This document shows, piece by piece, positions 7,387 to 8,508 of a DNA stretch of 8,508 bases; the first letter of the stretch is position 1; every line of letters begins with the position of its first letter. The stretch is from F23-B02 sp963620985. GTDB lineage: Bacteria > Bacillota > Clostridia > Oscillospirales > Oscillospiraceae. The notes below the pieces were generated by a model, which was not told where the DNA came from, did no database searches, and worked only from the letters and a program-made list of their open reading frames with translations. Made by a program: the position numbers and the translations under genes. The DNA is taken from positions 1 to 8,508 of the forward strand of contig CAVFCI010000074.1 in NCBI GenBank assembly GCA_963620985.1, in the 5' to 3' direction.

Positions 7387-7890
7387 ATGTTCAGCGCAAT
7401 AGTTTACAAATCCACGACCGGTTCCTGCAAAAAGTACGCGCAGCTCCTCTCGGCACGCCTGCACATTCCTGCGTTCCCTCTCGGCAAAGAGTACATACCC
7501 GCCGATACGAAGATAATTTTCGTCGGCTGGCTGCTTGCCGGAAAGATCATGGGCTATGACAAGGCCGCAAAGAAGTATGATATCGGTGCCGTCGTTCAGG
7601 TCGGCATGAGCCCCGTTTCTGCAAAGAGCGAGGAGACAGGCCGCAAGAAAAACACGATAAGCCCCGATGTTCCTCTCTTCACACGTCAGGGCGGCTTTGA
7701 TATCAACAAGCTGCCGCCGCACTACAGATTTATCATGAAGATAAAGAACAAGGATATCGCCGCCCGCTTCGAGGGCAAGACCGAGCTCAGCGACGCGCAG
7801 AAGGCTACCTTTAAGATGGCCTCCACCGGCGTAGGCGAGCCGCCCTGCTGGTGCGTTGACGATATCGTCAAATGGTGCGAGGAGCACTGA
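7387..7890 (+). CDS. Flavodoxin-fold protein
   Basis: This 167-residue soluble protein is probably an FMN-binding electron carrier or flavodoxin-like oxidoreductase. The first strand and phosphate loop read IVYKSTTGSCKKYA (5-18), close to the flavodoxin [ST]xTGx[ST] loop but with Cys14 in the last position. A hydrophobic strand IIFVGWLLAG and a later strand AVVQVGMSP occupy the positions of the flavin-contacting loops. PLFTRQGGFDINKL (96-109) matches a segment common in the HemG-like clostridial flavodoxin-domain family. The C-terminus carries Cys154, Cys156 and Cys164. The start is fixed by AGGGGG 9 bp upstream and a promoter just before it. It appears monocistronic. The partner and the substrate are unknown; a menaquinone-dependent protoporphyrinogen dehydrogenase (HemG) role cannot be assumed, because family members vary. 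Confidence 0.75.
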   Translation: MFSAIVYKSTTGSCKKYAQLLSARLHIPAFPLGKEYIPADTKIIFVGWLLAGKIMGYDKAAKKYDIGAVVQVGMSPVSAKSEETGRKKNTISPDVPLFTRQGGFDINKLPPHYRFIMKIKNKDIAARFEGKTELSDAQKATFKMASTGVGEPPCWCVDDIVKWCEEH

Positions 7891-7910
7891 TACGGTATTT
7901 CATTTATTGG

Positions 7911-8188
7911 AAGGGTGTGAGCCCGACCTCTTATTGAGATAGCGCCATGCGCATTCACAGCGCCTTTGCCGGATCGTGATACGACGAAGCCCACATCGGA
8001 GTATCTGCTTCCCGAGCCGGTGACGGCGGCGAGGTACGCACGGCAGTACCTGTTTCGGAATTGATGCGGGGGGACTGACGCAGACTGTCCGAAGCGTCAT
8101 CTGCGAAACCGGACAGCGCGCACCGAGAACATGATATCGGGAGGAATTGAGCACTCCGCCCGTTGAAATGCCAAAGGTGCAGGAGAAA
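7911..8188 (+). ncRNA. Candidate structured non-coding RNA of unassigned class
   Basis: This stretch has no credible protein gene but many consistent helices. A 9-bp long-range helix pairs 7960-7968 with 8172-8180, with one G-U pair, and encloses the rest. Inside are a three-way junction (8009-8015 with 8055-8060, one bulged C) holding a GCCG/CGGC hairpin with a GTGA loop (8016-8027) and an AGGTAC/GTACCT hairpin (8032-8051). A possible pseudoknot lies at 8076-8116, and CCGA/TCGG pairs 8123-8126 with 8137-8140. Upstream, GGGT/GCCC closes a second GTGA loop (7913-7924). GNRA loops and G-U pairs exist only when read on the + strand, which sets the orientation. A terminator hairpin follows at once. 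It lacks signatures I know for RNase P, SRP, tmRNA, 6S or common riboswitches. The 5' end and promoter are uncertain, and the RNA may be processed from the flavodoxin transcript. The raiA class is one candidate, untested. Confidence 0.6.
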
Positions 8189-8221
8189 AATAAAGCGGGA
8201 GTCGCTGACTCCCGCTTTATT
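8189..8221. terminator. Terminator ending the candidate ncRNA
   Basis: A perfect 15-bp stem (8189-8203 with 8207-8221) has a 3-nt GCT loop and a GC-rich core next to an A/T-rich base. Read rightward the core is followed by CTTTATT; read leftward by TTTATTTTT. It can work in both directions, ending the ncRNA and also transcripts entering from the recombinase side. Confidence 0.82.
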
Positions 8222-8227
8222 CCAGCC

Positions 8228-8274
8228 TGTCAAAAACCCCCGTTTTCAAGCTGCGAAAACGGGGGTTTTTGACA
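8228..8274. terminator. Long perfect hairpin, probable bidirectional terminator
   Basis: A perfect 20-bp stem (8228-8247 with 8255-8274) has a 7-nt loop and contains a C5/G5 block beside A5/T5 runs. The T run is part of the stem. It lies 6 bp after the preceding terminator, so this is the second tandem terminator pair of the window. Its outer arm resembles that of the hairpin at 15-46. Confidence 0.75.
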
Positions 8275-8334
8275 AACTGAAAAGCCACTGCTTTAAGGCT
8301 CCCTGCTGGTAAGACAGTAAAATTCAAATTTCTT

Positions 8335-8366
8335 GGAACAGGCATGACCGAGATCATGCCTGTTCC
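8335..8366 (-). terminator. Hairpin overlapping the recombinase stop codon
   Basis: A perfect 13-bp inverted repeat (8335-8347 with 8354-8366) has a 6-nt loop. In the leftward direction its first arm includes the last codons and the TGA of the recombinase gene. The arm is followed by an A/T-rich stretch without a clean T run, so it may act as terminator or as mRNA 3'-end protection. Confidence 0.6.
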
Positions 8367-8508
8367 GCTTTTAGCAGTTCATCCACGGGAATGTAGCCCA
8401 CAAGGTCGTACTCGATATGTACCTTCTGTCTGCGCTTGCCGCTGGACTTGTCAGGTGCATCTACATAGACCGCCTTGACAAGCTCTCTGAGGGCATAGGG
8501 GGTCAGCT
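8354..8508 (-). CDS. Serine recombinase, C-terminal fragment (cut by window edge)
   Basis: Reading leftward from 8506, 50 codons run to a TGA at 8356-8354. The peptide starts LTPYALRELVKAVYV, continues with DAPDKSSGKRRQ and then HIEYDLVGYIP, and ends in DELLKAEQA. This matches the C-terminal end typical of clostridial large serine recombinases of the DUF4368 type (resolvase/invertase superfamily), where an A/PDKSSGKR basic loop precedes an I-x-Y strand and hydrophobic G-x-I-P ending. Such enzymes catalyse site-specific integration and excision of conjugative or mobilisable elements. The catalytic serine domain lies outside the window, so activity cannot be judged. The gene is partial only because the window ends. 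The assignment comes from recognition of the family tail, not a search. Confidence 0.8.
   Translation of the reverse strand, partial: LTPYALRELVKAVYVDAPDKSSGKRRQKVHIEYDLVGYIPVDELLKAEQA

Larger units (their letters stand above)
8276..8508. mobile_element. Probable edge of an integrated mobile element
   Basis: The only direct evidence is the serine recombinase gene running in from the right with its 3' end toward this edge. In clostridial integrative elements such recombinases often lie at one end. The interval 8276-8334 holds no gene and could contain the attachment site, but no duplicated core can be identified without the other end. Confidence 0.35.

Noticed and set aside
7911..8188. Known RNA classes: RNase P, SRP RNA, tmRNA, T-box, TPP, SAM, glycine or cobalamin riboswitch
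   Set aside because: None of their conserved core sequences could be found by eye, and no gene lies downstream that a riboswitch could control before two terminators.
7955..8233. Leftward small open frames (7900-8154 and 7955-8233) in the gap after the flavodoxin gene
   Set aside because: They have no convincing ribosome binding site and no family resemblance. They cross terminator hairpins and are better explained as the complement of a structured RNA.
1..8508. CRISPR array, tRNA or rRNA genes, toxin-antitoxin or defence cassette
   Set aside because: No regularly spaced repeats, cloverleaf with TTCGANNC arm, rRNA segments or paired small genes were seen.

Overview
The window looks like a chromosomal segment from a Gram-positive anaerobe of the class Clostridia, most likely Oscillospiraceae/Ruminococcaceae-like. 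This is inferred from the protein families, the GC-leaning codons mixed with frequent AUA isoleucine, the short AT-rich intergenic gaps, and a clostridial-type serine recombinase at the right edge. No rRNA, tRNA or CRISPR array is visible. The genus cannot be fixed from sequence reading alone.

Left part (1-4949): two tandem hairpin terminators close an unseen gene to the left. A rightward group follows: a MATE-family multidrug/Na+ exporter, a PcrA/UvrD-type DNA helicase and an EamA/DMT-family permease. The helicase has its own promoter overlapping the MATE stop codon. That promoter sits so close to the ATG that the mRNA may be leaderless. The EamA gene starts 4 bp after the helicase stop, so those two are probably co-transcribed. 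A strong hairpin at 4912-4949 separates this group from the convergent gene on the right.

Middle part (4970-7238): a leftward dicarboxylate/amino acid:cation symporter (DAACS, GltPh-like fold) is divergent from a rightward AraC-family regulator with an N-terminal cupin. Both have recognisable promoters in the shared gap. Between them lies a direct repeat of a 6-bp half-site whose copies start 21 bp apart, placed as expected for an AraC-type regulator that activates the transporter and represses itself. The transporter keeps the amine-binding Asp but has Ala where the acid-binding Arg of GltPh sits, which argues for a non-acidic substrate.

Right part (7239-8508): a flavodoxin-fold protein with its own promoter is followed by about 300 bp without a protein gene. 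This stretch folds on the + strand into a multibranched structure: a 9-bp long-range closing helix, a three-way junction, GNRA tetraloops and a possible H-type pseudoknot. It ends in a perfect terminator hairpin, so I read it as a probable structured non-coding RNA of unassigned class. It is the most interesting item here. A second, 20-bp perfect hairpin follows. The window ends inside the 3' end of a leftward serine recombinase gene, which suggests a mobile element starts at the right edge.
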